The position numbers were made by a program, and so were the translations under genes. From NCBI GenBank assembly GCA_000161975.1, contig GG688422.1:865824-929823 (forward strand): a stretch of 64,000 bases of DNA, in the 5' to 3' direction. The notes under the pieces are model-generated. The model saw only the letters and a program-made list of their open reading frames with translations, did not search any database and was not told the origin of the DNA. Shown here in pieces: positions 45,450 to 54,776 of this stretch (position 1 is the stretch's first letter; each line of letters starts with the position of its first letter). This DNA is from Eubacterium saphenum ATCC 49989. Lineage in GTDB: Bacteria; Bacillota; Clostridia; Peptostreptococcales; Anaerovoracaceae.

Positions 45450-46865
45450 ATGAAAGTTCTTCATGTTCGCGATTATGTCGTAAATCGCCTGCAATATGCT
45501 CTGAATCCAAAGTCTATTGCTGTGGTCGGTGCAAGCCGTTATGAAACGAAGGTAGGATACAAGGTGATCGAAGGATTGAGAGAGTGGGGCTATAAAGGAG
45601 AGATTTATCCGGTAAATCCGAGATCGGATAAGGTACATGGATTAAAAGCATATCCTACGGTTAAGGATATTCCGTATGCTGTGGATTTGGTTTTTGTGGC
45701 GGTGCCGGCACATATTGTTAAGTCGGTGCTTGAAGACTGTGTTGCTAAAAAAGTAAATATCGTTGTGATAGCAACAAGTGCATTTAAAGAGATCGGACGT
45801 GGACAGTTGCAGAATGATTTGACGCAGTACTGTCGAGATAATAAGTTACCGTTGATAGGTCCGAATTTAGTCGGAATGGGAAGTCCGTATTTGAATTTCA
45901 ACTGTGGATTTATTCCTTATCTGCCGATGGAAGGACCTGTAGCCATGATTTCTCAATCAGGAGCAAATTTATTGGCAGCGCTTGGAACATCGCAGAAGGA
46001 TCACTTCGGCATGAGCTTTTTTGTAGGACTTGGGAATAAAGCAGATGTGGATTTTTGTGAGTTCGTTTCTTATGCAGGTATTGATGATGATACTAAGTGT
46101 CTTGCAATTTACATCGAAGGCTTGGATAGTCCGGAAGGTTTTGTGGAGGCGTGTCAAAAGGTTGATAAGCCGATCGTTACGATCAAGGTCGGCGGTTCAA
46201 AAATCGGTGTTAAAGCCGCCTTTGCACATACCGCTTCGGAAAATGAAGGAACCGGCGATGCTTACTATGATGAGGTATTCCAAAAGGCGGGAGCGATTCG
46301 CGCTACAACATGGCAGGAATTTTTGGACGTATCATTGGCATTGGGAATGCAACCTCCGCTGTATGATGATAAGATTGTGATGATTACTAATGGTGGGGGA
46401 TCCGGATTGCTCAGCTGCGATCATTTTGAAAGAATGGGATTACCACTTCACGAATTGAAGGAAATTTCTCCGGGACTTCCCGACAGGATCCGTGCATATA
46501 TGCCTATGTTCGGTTCTCCGCTGAATCCTGTCGATATTTCGGGAACCGCTTCACCTATCCAATATAAAGGAGCCTTCCGTCAGGCAATCAGAGATCCTAA
46601 GGTGAATGGAATTCTCGGATCAATTTGCCCAACTGCGGTGACGGATGTAGATGCTGTGGTGGATGTGGTAATTGAGTTACACGAAGCTTATAGACATCTG
46701 GAAAAACCGTTTATTATGGAATGCCAAGGTGGAGAAGAATGTCAACGAGCAATTATGAAGCTGAGAGATCACGGTATTCCGGCATATCCTACTGCAGAAC
46801 AGTCCGTAAATGCGATGATTGCTCTTTACAAGTATGGAAAGATCAAACAGAGTAGAAAAAAATAA
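45450..46865 (+). CDS. CoA-ligase alpha-type subunit (ADP-forming acyl-CoA synthetase family)
   Basis: 471 residues with the domain order of the alpha subunit of ADP-forming acetyl-CoA synthetase: a CoA-binding Rossmann domain (PKSIAVVGASRYETKVGYKV near 18-37), a first ligase domain (MISQSGANLLAALGTSQ) and a second ligase domain. The likely phospho-histidine is in KAAFAHTASENEGTG. NPVDISGTA is present. The ATP-grasp beta subunit that normally completes the enzyme is absent from both this gene and its neighbours. It is coupled to the winged-helix-like gene upstream. It may act with a beta subunit encoded elsewhere or have another role in CoA-ester metabolism. Confidence 0.8.
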   Translation: MKVLHVRDYVVNRLQYALNPKSIAVVGASRYETKVGYKVIEGLREWGYKGEIYPVNPRSDKVHGLKAYPTVKDIPYAVDLVFVAVPAHIVKSVLEDCVAKKVNIVVIATSAFKEIGRGQLQNDLTQYCRDNKLPLIGPNLVGMGSPYLNFNCGFIPYLPMEGPVAMISQSGANLLAALGTSQKDHFGMSFFVGLGNKADVDFCEFVSYAGIDDDTKCLAIYIEGLDSPEGFVEACQKVDKPIVTIKVGGSKIGVKAAFAHTASENEGTGDAYYDEVFQKAGAIRATTWQEFLDVSLALGMQPPLYDDKIVMITNGGGSGLLSCDHFERMGLPLHELKEISPGLPDRIRAYMPMFGSPLNPVDISGTASPIQYKGAFRQAIRDPKVNGILGSICPTAVTDVDAVVDVVIELHEAYRHLEKPFIMECQGGEECQRAIMKLRDHGIPAYPTAEQSVNAMIALYKYGKIKQSRKK

Positions 46866-46893
46866 ATAAAAGGTAACAGGTTCATTGTTTAAG

Positions 46894-46954
46894 GATATCC
46901 TTCGGCACCATTGTAGCCGGAGGATATTTTTTGCCTCCCTTTCATAAGGGGGCA
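46894..46954 (+). terminator. Terminator and second hairpin after the CoA-ligase gene
   Basis: ATATCCT-CGGC (46895-46906) pairs with GCCG-AGGATAT (46916-46927), then TTTTT. Directly after, TGCCTCCCTT (46932-46941) and AAGGGGGCA (46946-46954) form another hairpin without a T-run. Confidence 0.75.
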
Positions 46955-47121
46955 TACTGTAACTTTTGCTTCAGGACATTTTCATTTGTGGCATATTAGG
47001 GTATTTATATGTTTAATTTAGAAGCAAATTGCAAATGTGATAAAAAAATATTTGATTTCATACCGCCTTCATATTCCTATGATAAATTACTACCATTGGC
47101 ATAGGAAAGGAAGGTGGAAAG

Positions 47122-48486
47122 ATGTCATATTTTAAAAGAGCGTGGCTCTATATTACCAGAAAAAAAGTTAAAACTTTGTTGATGTTATTGGTGCTGGTAT
47201 TTATGTCGACTGCTATTTTGAGCGGTCTTGCGGTAAAAACGTCAATGCGTAAATCAGCAGAAAAATTGGAAAGAACCTTATTTGCGGGTGTAACACTGCA
47301 AAATGATATAAGGTATACATCTGATCAGGGCAGAGGCCTTGGAACCGTAACTAATGATGATATAAATAAAGTTTTACAATCTAAGCACGTGAAAGATCAC
47401 GTAAAAAGGATGATAGCTACGGTAGATTTCAAAGATGGTGAATTAAAGCATCTCGAAGATGAATCACAAACAAAGCCGACTGTTAAAAAGGCAACGGATG
47501 TAGTGGGTGTAAATAAATCCGAAATTGAGGGTAAATTTCGTTCGGGTGCATTAAAACTCATTAAGGGCAGGCATATAACAGAGGGGGATAAAAACAAGGT
47601 ATTGATTCATGAAGACCTTGCAAAACGAAATAATCTAAAACTTGGAGATAAGCTAAAGCTTACAACCAATACCGCAGTAGTGGAGAATGAAAACAAGGCT
47701 AAAAAAACAGCAAGACCTGAAATCGTAGGTATATTTTCAGGGAAAAACACAAAGACGCCTGCATCGCATCTTGAGCTGTACGAAAACATTATAATAGGTG
47801 ACCTCGGCATGACGAGAGCACTTAACAGCTATCGCAGCAACGGCAAGGATGACGTTTATAATGATGCTTCATTTTTTGCAAAGCAGGGAAGCAATACGCA
47901 ATCTATAATAAACGATGCGCAAAAGAAGGATATAGATTGGCAAAAATATCAGATGATAAAAAACGGAAGCTATTTTGCAGTTGCAAATTCAATGATCAAC
48001 GGAATATATAAGCTTTCAAATACTATCTTAGGATCATCAATAGTCATCATGATAATACTTCTAACCTTGATATTGCTCATGTGGATGAAAGAAAGGAAGA
48101 AGGAGCTTGCAATACTAATGTCTCTGGGCATATCTAAGGGTAAGCTTTTAATGCAGTATATATCTGAGCTTCTGATGGTATTTGTAGTAGGCATAGGTGT
48201 TTCGGTATTGACCACAAAGGCGGTAGTGCAAAGAGTCGGAGATCACGTATTACAAAAAGCACAGAGCAGCAGTACAGCAGATCTTGCAGGTCAGGTAAAT
48301 GTAGGTGCGGATGCCGATACATCAGTACTCAGCAAGACGATAGATCATCTTACAGTAAGTATTCAAAAGATGGATGTTGCATACCTTGCATTGATAGGAA
48401 TTGCGGTAATAGTGATAGCGGTTGTACTTGCTTCTATCCCAATGCTCAAATCAAAACCGAAACAACTACTTTCTGAATTTGAGTAA
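47122..48486 (+). CDS. FtsX-like ABC transporter permease 1
   Basis: 454 residues, with a short N-terminal helix (TLLMLLVLVFMSTAILSGL), a large exported MacB-like periplasmic-type domain of about 240 residues, and three C-terminal helices (SSIVIMIILLTLILLMW, LLMVFVVGIGVSVL, LALIGIAVIVIAVVL). This four-helix layout is that of MacB/LolCE-type permeases. Good AGGAAGG region upstream. First gene of a five-gene set with a second permease, an ATPase, a response regulator and a kinase, the parts list of pneumococcal Vex123-VncRS. Confidence 0.87.
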   Translation: MSYFKRAWLYITRKKVKTLLMLLVLVFMSTAILSGLAVKTSMRKSAEKLERTLFAGVTLQNDIRYTSDQGRGLGTVTNDDINKVLQSKHVKDHVKRMIATVDFKDGELKHLEDESQTKPTVKKATDVVGVNKSEIEGKFRSGALKLIKGRHITEGDKNKVLIHEDLAKRNNLKLGDKLKLTTNTAVVENENKAKKTARPEIVGIFSGKNTKTPASHLELYENIIIGDLGMTRALNSYRSNGKDDVYNDASFFAKQGSNTQSIINDAQKKDIDWQKYQMIKNGSYFAVANSMINGIYKLSNTILGSSIVIMIILLTLILLMWMKERKKELAILMSLGISKGKLLMQYISELLMVFVVGIGVSVLTTKAVVQRVGDHVLQKAQSSSTADLAGQVNVGADADTSVLSKTIDHLTVSIQKMDVAYLALIGIAVIVIAVVLASIPMLKSKPKQLLSEFE

Positions 48487-48498
48487 AGGAGGAATACT

Positions 48499-49749
48499 TT
48501 GACTACTTTAACTCGAGCTGTGACAGCGATAAGAAGAAAGAAGATAAAAACACTGATTATGTTTCTGATAATGAGCGTGATATTTTCAGGGATAGCAGGC
48601 GGAGTATCCGTACACAAGGCAATGACTTTACTTAAAAGCAAGGTGGATGAAAACGTAAATTCAGCTGTTTCACTGGAAGGTAAAAATAAAGCGTTTTTGC
48701 AGCAGCATGCGGACAAGCTATCGAAACTTGAGAATATAAAGAAGTACAACTATCAGTATGATAAAATCGCACAAACAGATAAACAGCCTGTTACAAATAA
48801 GAATAAGAATGTAGATATAGGTAATGCGGCAAATGGGCAGCAAAATGTGGGGATCACAGGAATTTTAAACAGTGCCATGTATCCGCAGTTTGCAAATGAG
48901 GCGTTTGAGCTTATCAAAGGGCGGCATATAAATGATAAAAGCAAAAGGACTGCCTTGGTTCATGAGGCTTTTGCTAAAAAAAATAAATTAAAGCCGGGCA
49001 GCAAATTAAAGATAGGCAGTGGTAAGAACAAGATGGAAGTTACTGTCGCAGGAGTGTATAAAGGGCATAACAAGACCACGGGGGTATTGCCGGAAGAATT
49101 GGTGGAAAACAACATTTTCACAGACCTTAAAACAGCACAGAGTTTAGTTCCCGGGCACAAAGGTGCGGAAATTTCTAAGGCGTGGTATTTTACAAGCAGT
49201 CCAAAACTTGTAAACTCTGTAATAAAAGAGGCAAAAAAGCAAGACTTGCCATGGAAGACCTTAAGAATTAGAAATGAAAATGAGGCATCTAAGGGAGTGG
49301 TATCGTCTCTTGAAAATGTGCAACAGATTATAACCATGTTTATGATAGGTATGGGAATCACCGCCATATTAATACTGTCATTCGTACTCATATTTTGGAT
49401 ACGTAACAGGATAAACGAAATCGGCATATTGGTTTCTGTGGGAATTTCAAAAGCAAATGTAATGAAGCAAATGATATGGGAATTGCTTATGATAGGAGCG
49501 GCCGCTCTCGGCGCAGCATTTGCGGTGAGTAAGTTAATAGCTGGGAAGCTTGGAAGCATTTTTATAAAGCTTGCGGGTAGCGGTAATGACGGAATCAGCT
49601 CAAGAAATTTAATGCATAGTGCTTTAAATCTAAGTGAATATGCAGTACTTTGTTTATTGGGAGGAGCGGTTATACTTATTTCGGTATCGATAGCCTATGC
49701 ACCTATAGCATCGCAAAAGCCGAAAGAAATTTTATCTAAGATGAATTAA
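48499..49749 (+). CDS. FtsX-like ABC transporter permease 2
   Basis: 416 residues, same four-helix layout as the permease just upstream and clearly related: both start with TRKKxKTLxM-like sequences (here RRKKIKTLIMFLIMSVIFSG), share the ELIKGRHI segment in the exported domain, and end with QKPKEILSKMN against SKPKQLLSEFE. They are a tandem duplicate that likely forms a heterodimer. AAGGAGG precedes the TTG start. Confidence 0.87.
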   Translation: MTTLTRAVTAIRRKKIKTLIMFLIMSVIFSGIAGGVSVHKAMTLLKSKVDENVNSAVSLEGKNKAFLQQHADKLSKLENIKKYNYQYDKIAQTDKQPVTNKNKNVDIGNAANGQQNVGITGILNSAMYPQFANEAFELIKGRHINDKSKRTALVHEAFAKKNKLKPGSKLKIGSGKNKMEVTVAGVYKGHNKTTGVLPEELVENNIFTDLKTAQSLVPGHKGAEISKAWYFTSSPKLVNSVIKEAKKQDLPWKTLRIRNENEASKGVVSSLENVQQIITMFMIGMGITAILILSFVLIFWIRNRINEIGILVSVGISKANVMKQMIWELLMIGAAALGAAFAVSKLIAGKLGSIFIKLAGSGNDGISSRNLMHSALNLSEYAVLCLLGGAVILISVSIAYAPIASQKPKEILSKMN

Positions 49750-49760
49750 GGAGGAAAAAG

Positions 49761-50393
49761 ATGAGTATATTAAGCATGGAGAATGTGAACTATTCATATG
49801 AGAAAATGAATAAAAAAGTTTTAAGGAATGTAAGCGTAGACTTTGAAGAAGGTACGATGTACGCAATAGTAGGAAATTCAGGAGAAGGTAAGTCCACTAT
49901 GCTCGGTATTTTGGCAGGACTCGACGTTCCTTCGAGCGGTAAAGTAAAATTCAATGGAGAAGATATAACTGTAAAAGGGTATTCTTACCACAGGCAAAAA
50001 CAAATTTCTTTGGTTTTCCAAAATTACAACCTCATAGATTACATGACGCCTATAGAAAATTTAAGGCTTGTGAATCCTACTGCAAACGAGGACATACTTC
50101 TTGATCTTGGTTTAAGTAAGGATGAAATCACGAGAAATGTAATGAAACTTTCAGGTGGGCAGCAACAGCGTGTAGCAATAGGTAGAGCGCTGGTTTCCGA
50201 TGCCCCTGTCATCCTGGCGGATGAGCCTACGGGAAATCTGGATGAAAAAACTGCAAGGGATATCATAGCGTTGCTTAAAAAAATCGCTCACGAAGATAAT
50301 AAATGCGTAGTGGTAGTTACTCATAGCAAAAAGCTTGCTGGAGAGGCAGATCAAGTGCTCACCCTAAAGAAGAAGGATATAGTGATAGAATAG
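49761..50393 (+). CDS. ABC transporter ATPase of the permease pair
   Basis: 210 residues, MacB/LolD type. Walker A is GNSGEGKST near 36-44, the Q-loop LVFQNYNLIDYMTP, the signature KLSGGQQQRVAIGRAL, and Walker B VILADEPTGNLDE. Walker A has E (GEGKS) where most have S or C. It ends in a basic tail. It should energise the two upstream permeases. Confidence 0.92.
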   Translation: MSILSMENVNYSYEKMNKKVLRNVSVDFEEGTMYAIVGNSGEGKSTMLGILAGLDVPSSGKVKFNGEDITVKGYSYHRQKQISLVFQNYNLIDYMTPIENLRLVNPTANEDILLDLGLSKDEITRNVMKLSGGQQQRVAIGRALVSDAPVILADEPTGNLDEKTARDIIALLKKIAHEDNKCVVVVTHSKKLAGEADQVLTLKKKDIVIE

Positions 50394-50486
50394 AATTAAA
50401 GTTTACAGGACTATTGCACAGTTCATATATGAAGAGTTAGAATAATATGTAGATAAACGCATATAATGCAAAAATAAGGGGAAAAG

Positions 50487-51167
50487 GTGAAAGATAATAT
50501 AAATGAAAACAGCAGGTATACTATTTTAGTAGCTGAGGATGAAGCAAATACAAGGAAAGGCATTGAACAGTTTTTGGAATCGGCAGGGTATAAGGTTATT
50601 GCAGCTAAAAATGGTCAAGAAGCATTGGATCATTTTAGAGATGCTGCACTTGTAATCTTAGATATCATGATGCCGGAACTCGATGGGATAGAAGTTCTTA
50701 AAAACATCAGGAAAGTAAACAAAGTGCCGGTTATAATGCTTACAGCACTTTCAGATGAAGGGACACAGCTTACAACCTTCAATGAACTCGCAGATGATTA
50801 TATAAGTAAGCCTTTTTCTTTGGTGATATTGCAAAAGAGAATAGAATCGCTTTTAAGAAGAAACAGAGATAAAGAGGTTTCGATATGGGAAAGCGGGGAT
50901 GCAGGTGTAGACTTTAAAGCTTACAAGGGTTACTATAAAGGTGAGGATGCGAATCTTACAACTAAGGAAGTCATGCTCCTTAAGTTGCTTGTGGAAAACA
51001 AAGGGAGAGCGCTGACAAGAGACTATATTCTTTCATCGCTTTGGGCAGATGATAGGGCTCCGTTTGACAGAATTGTCGATGCATATGTGAAAAATTTAAG
51101 GAAAAAATTACATCTTGAGTGTTTGACTACAGTAAAAGGTGTTGGATACAGATATGACGAGGATTAA
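50487..51167 (+). CDS. OmpR/PhoB-family response regulator
   Basis: 226 residues from a GTG with AAGGGG upstream. The receiver domain has E19, D20, E21, phospho-acceptor in ALVILDIMMPELDG near 58 and lysine in ISKPFS. The winged-helix domain (about 130-226) ends VKGVGYRYDED. It probably controls the ABC operon in front of it. Its end overlaps the kinase gene by 14 bases. Confidence 0.9.
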   Translation: MKDNINENSRYTILVAEDEANTRKGIEQFLESAGYKVIAAKNGQEALDHFRDAALVILDIMMPELDGIEVLKNIRKVNKVPVIMLTALSDEGTQLTTFNELADDYISKPFSLVILQKRIESLLRRNRDKEVSIWESGDAGVDFKAYKGYYKGEDANLTTKEVMLLKLLVENKGRALTRDYILSSLWADDRAPFDRIVDAYVKNLRKKLHLECLTTVKGVGYRYDED

Positions 51168-52551
51168 ACTTTTCCCTAAAACTTTTATTCTCACTACGGT
51201 ATTGTTTGTCGTGCTCGGAGTGATAATACACAGCTGTATCTTTTTTCTTGTTCCTAAGATATACCGAGATATAAAGGATAGGGATACGACGAAGCAAATT
51301 TCAGAGCTCGTGCATAAAGTGAACGGAAAAGATATGGTTGAGGTTTTAAAGAGGGCGGAGGATTATTCCAGATTAAAAAACGTCAATGTAAACATAATAG
51401 TGGGAAGGAAGGAACATTTTTTTGAGAGGTTTAAGCCACAAAATGTAATGTCACCGTCTCAAATCAAAGGGGACCTTACGATAGTGGTCGATGATAAATA
51501 TGTGGATATGAGCTCCATAATACTTAAGGTTAGAGAGGCCAAGGATGCTGAAGGTAGAATCTTTGTAGTGCAGCTCATGACCGATGTTAGACCTATCTCT
51601 GAAGCAAGAGCTGCAACTCTTAAAACCTTGCCTTACAGTATAGTCATTTCCTTAATTTGTGCCTTGATATTTTCATACGTCTACAGCCGCCTTACGACAA
51701 AACCTATCAAGAATATGGTTGAGGTCACGGGGAAGATGAAAAAACTCGATAAAAATGCGCATTATACGGTTAACGGTGAGGATGAAATAAACGTTCTCGG
51801 AAGTCATATAAATGAATTATATTCGGATCTTTGTCATATGATAGACTCGCTTGAGAAGGAAAATTCAAAAATTTCCAAGCTTGAGAAAGATCGGCTTATA
51901 TTTATGCGGGCAGCATCTCATGAGTTAAAGACGCCGCTTACGAGTTTGAGGGTTATGCTTGAAAACATGGCGCTGAATATAGGTGAATACAAGAATCACG
52001 AAAAGTATTTAGAAGAGTCTATCATAGTAGTGGATAAGATGTATGAAATGATACGAGATATTATGGCATCGCACGATGAAATTCAAGGTGGCATATATAG
52101 CGAAAATAGTATTATTAAGATCGATGATGTGCTTTTAAGTGTATTGGATGAATATAGGATTTTAGCAGAATCAAAGGGTGTTGAAATTTCTGTAAATACG
52201 AAGCATATCAAGCTTTTAAATAACAGGTCTCTTTTAGAAAAGGTGTTTTCGAACATCATATCGAATGCGATTCATTACACCCAAAAAGGGGGAAGGGTGG
52301 AGATTAACCTTACGGATAAATATATTTCTATTAAGAATGAATGTAAGCCTATAGAAAGCGATAAACTAAATAAAATATTTGAACCGCTATATAGATTAGA
52401 TGAGAGCAGAAATTATGAAATTGCAGGCAGCGGAATGGGGCTTTACATTATAAAGGTGTTGCTTGAGAATAAGGGAATGAAATATAGCTTTCTGCCATGC
52501 GATGAAGGTATGGAATTTAAAATAGAAATTGATGGAGAGGAGCAAAAATAA
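51154..52551 (+). CDS. Sensor histidine kinase paired with the ABC transporter
   Basis: 465 residues with start ATG 51154; a TTG at 51139 is unlikely. Two membrane helices (about 9-30 and 160-182) flank an extracytoplasmic sensing domain of about 130 residues, followed by a HAMP-like segment, His in RAASHELKTPLTSL, N-box IISNAIHYTQ, a divergent G1 region and AGSGMGLYIIK. The external domain, unlike in BceS, suggests direct sensing. Confidence 0.9.
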   Translation: MTRIKLFPKTFILTTVLFVVLGVIIHSCIFFLVPKIYRDIKDRDTTKQISELVHKVNGKDMVEVLKRAEDYSRLKNVNVNIIVGRKEHFFERFKPQNVMSPSQIKGDLTIVVDDKYVDMSSIILKVREAKDAEGRIFVVQLMTDVRPISEARAATLKTLPYSIVISLICALIFSYVYSRLTTKPIKNMVEVTGKMKKLDKNAHYTVNGEDEINVLGSHINELYSDLCHMIDSLEKENSKISKLEKDRLIFMRAASHELKTPLTSLRVMLENMALNIGEYKNHEKYLEESIIVVDKMYEMIRDIMASHDEIQGGIYSENSIIKIDDVLLSVLDEYRILAESKGVEISVNTKHIKLLNNRSLLEKVFSNIISNAIHYTQKGGRVEINLTDKYISIKNECKPIESDKLNKIFEPLYRLDESRNYEIAGSGMGLYIIKVLLENKGMKYSFLPCDEGMEFKIEIDGEEQK

Positions 52552-52667
52552 CGAATTGTGACGAATGCTGTCGGGTAAAAAAAATAGTTTATGTGATATC
52601 TAAGCTTTTACATAATAGATATTCTATGAAAGGCTTCGCCGGATACCTTTAAATTTTAATGAATATA

Positions 52668-52733
52668 TCAGCAGACCATTTTATAAAGCAAAAATTTATA
52701 TGAAATTGCTAACAAAATGTCTGCTGATTTTTT
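52668..52733 (+). terminator. Long-stem terminator after the second two-component system
   Basis: TCAGCAGACCATTTT (from 52668) pairs with AAAATGTCTGCTGA (52713-52726) with one bulged C; AGCAA and TTGCT make an inner stem, and TTTTTTA follows. It separates the ABC/two-component operon from the Tad operon. Confidence 0.75.
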
Positions 52734-52786
52734 ATTTCATTTTTCGTATACTTTAAATGTAGTTATGAAATTAGGAGATATATTCA

Positions 52787-54025
52787 ATGGATAAGAGGTT
52801 AAAAAATATTGCGGTAAAACTTTCAAACAAGGTCAAGGAGCGTATATCCGTTATTGATGATTTGCAAGATGAGGCCGTATATGAGCTCATAGAGGAGGAA
52901 ATATTCAGGAGAAAGGATTTAAGCTATCTACCTGCGCCTACCGTTGTGCTTTTGGCGGAACGTGTGTTTTCAGCGGTAAGATCCGATATGGATATATTAC
53001 AAAAGTATGTGGAAGATGCCGAGGTTTCTGAAATCATGGTAAACGGCAAAGATAATATTTTTATAGAGCGGAGGGGCAAGATAGAGAAGACAGCGGACAA
53101 ATTCGATACCACTGAAGAGTTAAACGAAGTAATACACAGGGTTGCAGGGAAGGTGAACCGCCAGATCAGCGAGATGGATCCTATAGTGGATGCACGGCTT
53201 TCAGACGGATCGAGGGTGAATGCGGTTTATGGGAACGTAGCTATCGGAGGGCCCGCATTTACGGTTAGAAAATTTCCTAAAATATCATTGAGGATGAATG
53301 ATCTCATAGAATATGAGACCATAACGAAGGAAGCCGGAAAGCTTTTGAAGTTGCTGGTCGGGAGCGGTTATAACCTTTTCATAAGTGGAGGTACATCGTC
53401 CGGCAAAACAACTTTTTTAAATGCCTTATCGGACTCCATACCCACAGGAGAACGTATAGTTGTGATTGAGGATTCCATGGAATTGAAATTGAACGGATTA
53501 AGCAATGTAGTTAGGCTTGAATGTAAACCCAAGAATGCTCAGGGCAGAGGCGAAGTGAGTATGCGTCATCTTATAAGATCGAGTTTGAGGATGAGACCTG
53601 ACAGAATAATAGTAGGAGAAGTGCGAGGCGGCGAAATTATCGAAATGATTCAGGCTATGAACACGGGTCATGATGGAAGTCTCAGCACTGGGCACGGCAC
53701 CGGAGTCGCCGGAATGCTTAAGCGTATGGAGGCGATGTTTTTACAGGCAGGAGAGTTCCCTGTAGATGCAATAAGAGAGCAGATAGCACAAGCGATAGAT
53801 ATAGTTGTGCAGCTTGCAAAGATAGCAAACACGGGAAGAAGAGTTACTGAGATATGCGAAATCGTAAATTATGAAGGAGGTAGATTTAAGTTAAATCCTA
53901 TTTATAGATTTACAGACGGAAAGCTCGTAAAAACTCATAATGAGCTTGTTAATACTGAAAAGATGAAGCTAAACGGTTATTATAATGAATATTTAAAATG
54001 GCAGGAGGCAAGCACAGATGACTAA
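52787..54025 (+). CDS. cpaF: CpaF/TadA-type pilus ATPase
   Basis: Hexameric secretion ATPase that drives Tad (type IVc) pilus assembly. 412 residues, with an N-terminal helical domain about 1-90, then VSEIMVNGKDNIFIERRGKI, the Walker A GGTSSGKTTFLNAL near 203, Asp box VIEDSMEL, Walker B region RMRPDRIIVGEVRGGEI and HGTGVAGMLKRME. AGGAG precedes the ATG. First gene of the operon; there is no TadZ/CpaE or CpaB gene in front of it. Confidence 0.95.
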   Translation: MDKRLKNIAVKLSNKVKERISVIDDLQDEAVYELIEEEIFRRKDLSYLPAPTVVLLAERVFSAVRSDMDILQKYVEDAEVSEIMVNGKDNIFIERRGKIEKTADKFDTTEELNEVIHRVAGKVNRQISEMDPIVDARLSDGSRVNAVYGNVAIGGPAFTVRKFPKISLRMNDLIEYETITKEAGKLLKLLVGSGYNLFISGGTSSGKTTFLNALSDSIPTGERIVVIEDSMELKLNGLSNVVRLECKPKNAQGRGEVSMRHLIRSSLRMRPDRIIVGEVRGGEIIEMIQAMNTGHDGSLSTGHGTGVAGMLKRMEAMFLQAGEFPVDAIREQIAQAIDIVVQLAKIANTGRRVTEICEIVNYEGGRFKLNPIYRFTDGKLVKTHNELVNTEKMKLNGYYNEYLKWQEASTDD

Positions 54026-54770
54026 AGGCAGAGATTATTCCGTGTATGTAATGGATAGGAAGGAAGCTGTTTTGGTAACGATAATATCCGCCTGCATTTG
54101 CATGTTTGCAGGGTTATTGTTTTTTAGAAATGTATTTGCGGCATTTATATTTTTGGGTGGAGTTATTTTCATGAGACGTGCATATTGCATGCATATGCTC
54201 GATGTGCGGCAGGCTAAAATGCTATCTCAGTTTCAGGACTTATTGCACAGTCTATCCGCTTCATTTTCCGTGAATAAGAGCATGGGCGAAGCGATTAGGC
54301 AAGGTAGGATTGTGGTGGAACTTGTACACGGAAAGAAGGCTATATTAGCGCAGGAGCTTGAGATCATGCATAGGAGTATTGCGGAAAACAATGTTGTTGA
54401 TACTGAGGTGTGGGATGATTTTGCAAAGCGAAGCGGTATGGAGGATATAGAAAACTTCGCAAGAACCTACTCTACATGTAAAGAAACCGGTGGAAACATA
54501 ATAAAGGCTGTAGGCGATGCCTGTGAAGTGATATCAGAAAAGATATCAATATCTAAGGAAATAAAGGCCATTACCAATCAAAAAAAGGTAGAGGGAAGGA
54601 TTATCCTCATAATGCCCATTGTGGTGCTTACACTACTCAATTTATTCGCCTACGATTACATAGCGCCCATGTATACGAGTAGCAGCGGACGGGTTATGAT
54701 GGGGGTGGCTTTGGGCTTATTGATAGTTGCAGTTTATATGGTTGAAAAGATTACGAGGATACGGGTGTAG
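54018..54770 (+). CDS. tadB: TadB-type pilus platform protein
   Basis: Inner-membrane platform of the Tad machine, with a GspF-like domain. 250 residues: two N-terminal helices (about 16-52), a cytoplasmic helical domain including MLSQFQDLLHSLSASFSVNKSMGEAI, and two C-terminal helices (IILIMPIVVLTLLNLFA and VMMGVALGLLIVAVYM). The ATG overlaps the cpaF end by eight bases, indicating coupling. Confidence 0.88.
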   Translation: MTKGRDYSVYVMDRKEAVLVTIISACICMFAGLLFFRNVFAAFIFLGGVIFMRRAYCMHMLDVRQAKMLSQFQDLLHSLSASFSVNKSMGEAIRQGRIVVELVHGKKAILAQELEIMHRSIAENNVVDTEVWDDFAKRSGMEDIENFARTYSTCKETGGNIIKAVGDACEVISEKISISKEIKAITNQKKVEGRIILIMPIVVLTLLNLFAYDYIAPMYTSSSGRVMMGVALGLLIVAVYMVEKITRIRV

Positions 54771-54776
54771 ATAGTT

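Noticed and set aside
48960..49559. A 199-codon minus-strand frame in the second permease gene
   Set aside because: It is antisense to the conserved permease and has no start context.
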